Source: Leptoclinus maculatus (Eukaryota > Chordata > Actinopteri > Perciformes > Stichaeidae). From it: DNA of 64,000 nt. The notes under the pieces are model-generated. The model made no database searches, had not been told where the DNA came from, and saw only the letters and a list, made by a program, of their open reading frames with translations. Location of the stretch: the NCBI GenBank assembly GCA_032191485.1, contig JAVDOI010000003.1, positions 22,872,873 through 22,936,872 of the forward strand. The letters are read 5' to 3'. The position numbers and the translations under genes are program-made. Shown piece after piece: positions 59,961 through 64,000 of the stretch. Within the stretch, counting starts at the first letter, position 1. Each line of letters opens with the position of its first letter.

Positions 59961-61784
59961 GAGAAGTAGCACGTCGCTGCGTTTGTGCCACCTGCACGAG
60001 AAGTGCCGTCGTTTAGCCACCTGTACTGGGCCCCGCTCCTCCACACCGGCACCCCCCCTCAGATAAACAAACACCCCCTTTCAACACGGCCCGGAGACAC
60101 AATACGTGTTCGGATCGAGAGAAGGATTCATCTCGGTCTGTTCAGCTTCTTCTGCTGGGTTTATATCTAAGAGATCATTTTAACTATGTGTGAACCTGAG
60201 CCTTCATATAAAGTCTAGATGCACATTTTAAAGCTACTTCAGCAACATCTTACACATTAGTTTCTCATAAGAGTGGAACAGGAACATTCTGTCATTGCTT
60301 TATCGGATATGATTGTAATATCACAAATGTACTTTAGGACAATAATAGTATCTGAAATGAACATTGCAGTGATTTATTAGGAGATTAAATGATTGATAAA
60401 TACTGCTGAGTATCATGAGACTGTTGTTCTGAAATATTAACGAGATACTACAACATTGTCGGTTCTTTTTTAATTGTTTTCCCCTGTTATTCATGTGGTG
60501 GTGTGCGTAAAAGACCCACGTTGGATCAATTACGCGTTCGCTGTATTTGGCCTTTAACTGTTCTTCGTCGTGTTCTGTGTCACTGAACACGATGTGATCG
60601 GAACTTCTGTTTCCTGAGAGAAAGCGAGTCTGTTCTCCTCCACGAGGAGGATGAGGAGGATGAGGAGGATGAGCTGTGCCCGTGTCAGAAGTCATTGTGC
60701 GTCTCCAGCGACCCTTTCACCACGAGACAAAGGGCGGCTTCTACTTCAAACGCTTGTAATGAAAGCTAATGACTATTAGATGGAGTGGAGGGGCCCTCGC
60801 CTTTGCAAATAAAATGCAAAGAAGGATTTTTTTTTATTTTATTTTTTTTACAATCGCCGACCCTAAAACGCGCGTTATTCAAATGAAGTGCACTCTCCTT
60901 TTGGAGCTGGAGGTTATAACTCTCCATGAGAACTTTCACACCTTCTCACAGTAGCATCTGCGTCACGAAGCTCGTTTAAATCCAGGGAGGAGAAATGTTT
61001 TTAAAGGTATTAAAATATATAAAGAAACAGACAATAATAACAAGACGAGGAGTGATGACAAAGAGATTCTCATCTGACTATTAAACAATTACGTTTTTCA
61101 TTTTAAACACATTTGTATTGAGCTGAAACTATTCAGTTGACCTCCTCTGGTTTCCTCTCAGATATGAGGAAGTGTTGTGTTCCTTTGTCACATCTGATAA
61201 CTGAACAACGTTTACACTGATGGACAAAACGAGCAGTTTGAATATTCACTTTAGTTTTACAATGATTTGACAATTAAATCATGAAAACAACTATATTATT
61301 ACAATTACAATTCATATTGAATAACTTGGTGTTAAAGTATGTGTGCAGCATGTTTTATGATTCTGATCAACATAATGCTAATATCTCCATTAAGGCTGTT
61401 TGTCTGCACTGGATATGAGGCGCTGTGGCCTTGTGTCACTTGGCAGCTCGTACCCGGACTGTTTCAGTGTACTTAACGTATCGTCGTACAACAGTTCACA
61501 AGCAGCAGCACGTGTCCAGAGAGAAGAGCCTGAACGTGTCCATAGATGAGAAGAGCCTGAACTACACCAGCTGGTTTAATGTGAAGCTAACGCTGCTGCT
61601 GAGTCTAAACTCACTTTGTCACCAAAGCTTGACATTGGCTCAAGTTATTTTGCTTGAACATGACTTCCTTTTTGTATTTTACCTTTATTTTACCAGGATA
61701 GTCTCTTGAGATCAGGGCATTTATGTGTAAAGCATTGCAGCACAATTCAGACCAAAAGAAACAAACGTCGTTGAAAATACTGAA
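59961..61784. other. Intergenic, no gene recognised
   Basis: A (GGAGGAT)-like short repeat on one strand at about 60645-60672 and a possible CNE at 60740-60830 (GTAATGAAAGCTAATGACTA, TTTGCAAATAAAATGCAAAG, POU-like). Otherwise nothing seen. Confidence 0.5.
60740..60830. promoter_or_regulatory. CNE-like segment with TAAT and octamer-like motifs
   Basis: AATGAAAGCTAATGACTATT followed by GCCTTTGCAAATAAAATGCA, combining homeodomain and POU-type cores within 90 bp. Confidence 0.3.
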
Positions 61785-61985
61785 TACTTTTCATTATCAG
61801 TTAATCTGCAGAATTCTGTGATTTGTAAAATGATGGGAAACTGTGAAGAAATGCCCCAGAGCCCGAGGTGACGTCTGTAAATGGATTGTTCTGTTCGACC
61901 AACTGTTCTAATCCGAATTATATTCACATTTCTATCGTATAGAACAAAGAAAAGCCTGAAATCCTCACATTTGAGAGGCTGAGAT
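61785..61985. repeat. Dispersed repeat copy (same family as 51470-51750)
   Basis: TCATTATCAGTTAATCTGCA, then GCCCCAGAGCCCGAGGTGAC, GTTCGACCAACTGTTC and AAATCCTCACATTTGAGAGG follow the interior of a widespread teleost repeat. Confidence 0.65.
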
Positions 61986-64000
61986 GAGCATGTGTTGTCC
62001 TTTCTCTTAGAGAAACTATTAATGGAGTCATCAAAAGGTTTTTAACTCTCCACTCTCCACTAATTGCTTAAACTATAGAAAATACAGTATAAACCAGCAA
62101 AGACACAATATATTCTAACAGGATGAACAAGCTCCAAAGGAATAAAAGTCAAGAAGCAAATGAAGATGTAACAGTTGTCTTTCATGAGCAGCTTCACTGC
62201 AGAGAGTCTTAAGAACACAGCCAGCGTTGGCTTGTTTCCAGCCGTTAAGGTGCCCTGTGCTAATTGGGACGACCCCCCCCCCCCTCCATCCCCAGGACTT
62301 TCCAGGCTTTCCCAGGCCTCTGACTGCTTCTTTCTTTCCCTCAATGGGATTACGTTGGGCTGTGGAGAGCGAGGGGAGGAGGAGGAGGAGGAGGAGGGGG
62401 AGCTGATCACATCAGAAACGGCTCTCTGGGGTTTTTACACAAATTCTGCTCCTTCAGCCCGAATCAGACGGAGCAGAGACACCAGGAGAGAGGGGGGGGG
62501 GGGGGGGGGGGGGGGGGATCAGCTCTGTTAGCGTTTATTAAACTTCTCTCTTTGATAATGTCACCAGCCGTCGTCTTCTCCCTCTTACAGCACCTCTGCT
62601 GCATGCTGGGCTGACATTGGTCTCTCATGTCTTTGATGTGTTTACATAGAAGATGCTTCAAACGTTACAACCAGTTATTGCTGAAGAACGTACAGGTGAA
62701 TGTGATCCGACTGGAATAACTTCAGGCTCTCTTTCATGCTTCTGCTCAGCACTTCATCTCATTTAGTTTGACTTTGTTTCTTCATAGAGTGGATTTGTGT
62801 CCAGCTGGCTTCAGGAGAACATTGTGTTCGGAAAAGAGACTTTTATTCTGAAATCATTGTGCACAGGAAATAACTGCATTTATAAATCAGAGCAAACGAA
62901 AGGTTCACAAGTAGAAACGTTAGAGAGTCACTGATGTCGACGGGGGCTGAACCCTCAGAAACAAACATTATAAACACGACAGAACTCAGATTACAGGAGT
63001 TATTCTAAGTGAAAGCTTCCAACATGGTTGTCTGGGTGTTTCGGGCGTCTGTAGTGTTGATTGGTTCTTCATTTCCACGAGTCACTTAAAGCTAATTGCT
63101 TTATTTGATGTGATCAAAATCAGCCACTGAGGCTGTTTGGTTACAGAAAGTCAATATCAGTCATCAGGTTTATACCACTTTAAGTTTCTCTCAATTCATT
63201 TAAATTGGCATTTCCAGTTCTCTCGTCTCACAGTCAGTGTTTGTTGTTAACACAAGCGTCAGAGATTTTAACGTTCTGAAACACATCAGTTAATTCTGCT
63301 CTTGTGAATCAGTGACTAAACATCGAGCGGACTCGTCTGCCTTCACAGCCTCTGTTTGTATTCACGCTCTGTGACCGCGGTGCCGTTAGCTCTTAGCTTG
63401 CTAGCCCGATGTTAGCGTGTGTTCGTTTGTTGACATGAACATGCTGATCAGTATCGTAGACGTTTGTTTGCCACAGAGATGCTCTTCTTACGATAATACA
63501 AAACTAATCCGTTGGCCTTTTGACGCGGGAACCAGAGCGATGCTAACTTCTGGGGTCGGCCTACAAAAAACACGTCATCCATGCAGCACTCTGGTCAAAG
63601 GAAACAATGAGACGGATACATCTACATATCATCTACATAGAAGGTAAAAGTCTGTGATAATACATTCATTACCTCAAAGTAATCCGCGTACGAACTTATT
63701 GTGAAACAGAGGATGACGGAGACGGACACTCCGCCTCAGATGTCTTTGTTTCATGTGACGGAGTTCTCCACAGGACGGGACGTTCAGGTTGACCAGCGCA
63801 ATTAGCTGCTCTGATGGACTCATTTGCTACATCCCAATCCTTTCTGCACGCTGTCTTCCCTCGCGGTTTATCCCTCATGTCTGCCAGGCAGGCTTCAGTA
63901 GACAGCGTGAGTCCCCTTCCACCTGGAAGGAAAGACGAGGACTCTCAACAAAGCGGAGACGGGACACCTGCCGGGGGCGGGAGGGCCCGTGTGAGCCCCG
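61986..64000. other. Distal upstream flank of emx1, no gene recognised
   Basis: 62250-62490 is non-repetitive with GTGCTAATTGGGACGA, TCAATGGGATTACGTTGGGC and a GGA-rich run and may be conserved. A 26-base poly-G run is at 62492-62517. No exon was seen to the window end; in mammals SPR lies on this side. Confidence 0.5.
62492..62517. repeat. Poly-G tract (26 nt)
   Basis: Homopolymer; length likely uncertain. Confidence 0.95.

Noticed and set aside
60321..60695. 124-codon minus-strand frame with a Pro-His-rich start
   Set aside because: The repeated PHPP part comes from a short GAGGAT repeat; the remainder matches no family I know and lacks coding bias.

Overview
The window is a stretch of vertebrate, almost certainly teleost (probably percomorph), nuclear genome. 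The evidence is split genes with GT-AG introns, fish-like protein sequences, abundant CA/GT and AT microsatellites, hAT-type DNA transposons and several short repeat families that are scattered through teleost genomes. Three protein-coding genes can be reconstructed exon by exon, with reading phase preserved across every junction: rab11fip5 (+, 2269-26362, 6 coding exons, 1444 codons), sfxn5 (+, 29900-43625, 14 coding exons, 322 codons) and emx1 (-, 51102-55677, 3 coding exons, 232 codons). The order RAB11FIP5-SFXN5-EMX1 is the one known around human 2p13, so this is an ancient syntenic block.

Layout. 1-1780: upstream flank with an old dispersed repeat. 1890-2640: GC/CpG-rich start of rab11fip5. 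Its 12.4-kb intron 1 carries a hAT-like element (3804-5038), a promoter-like 5 x 22-bp repeat (5791-5896) and a 2.9-kb array of 291 ten-base units (8571-11480). Intron 3 carries a complete hAT insertion with a perfect 8-bp target duplication (18642-20659). Exon 4 is a 2463-nt phase-symmetric exon encoding three NPF motifs. The 3'UTR seems to run to about 28.7-28.9 kb and is followed by a 245-bp (GT)n tract. sfxn5 occupies 29.9-43.6 kb; several of its introns contain homeobox-site-rich blocks that look like conserved non-coding elements (CNEs), plausibly emx1 enhancers. The tail-to-tail interval between sfxn5 and emx1 (43.6-51.1 kb) is dominated by two large arrays: 130 twenty-base units (44301-46900) and a purine/pyrimidine-skewed array with an internal 621-bp duplication (47608-49244). 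emx1 intron 1 has 19 copies of a 17-bp unit. 55.7-64 kb is the upstream flank of emx1 with more CNE-like blocks and no recognised gene.

How the genes work. The three genes are linked by position rather than by pathway. Rab11-FIP5 is a Rab11 effector of recycling endosomes, sideroflexin-5 is a mitochondrial inner-membrane carrier, and Emx1 is a forebrain homeodomain transcription factor. The likely functional link is regulatory: CNE-like DNA inside sfxn5 may belong to the emx1 regulatory domain.

No bacterial-style system, CRISPR array, tRNA or rRNA gene was seen. The most unusual sequences are the indel-free tandem arrays, the emx1 intronic array that repeats E-boxes and consensus splice donors, and the NPF-bearing giant exon of rab11fip5. 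Exon boundaries come from reading splice signals and phase; UTR limits and CNE calls are inference.
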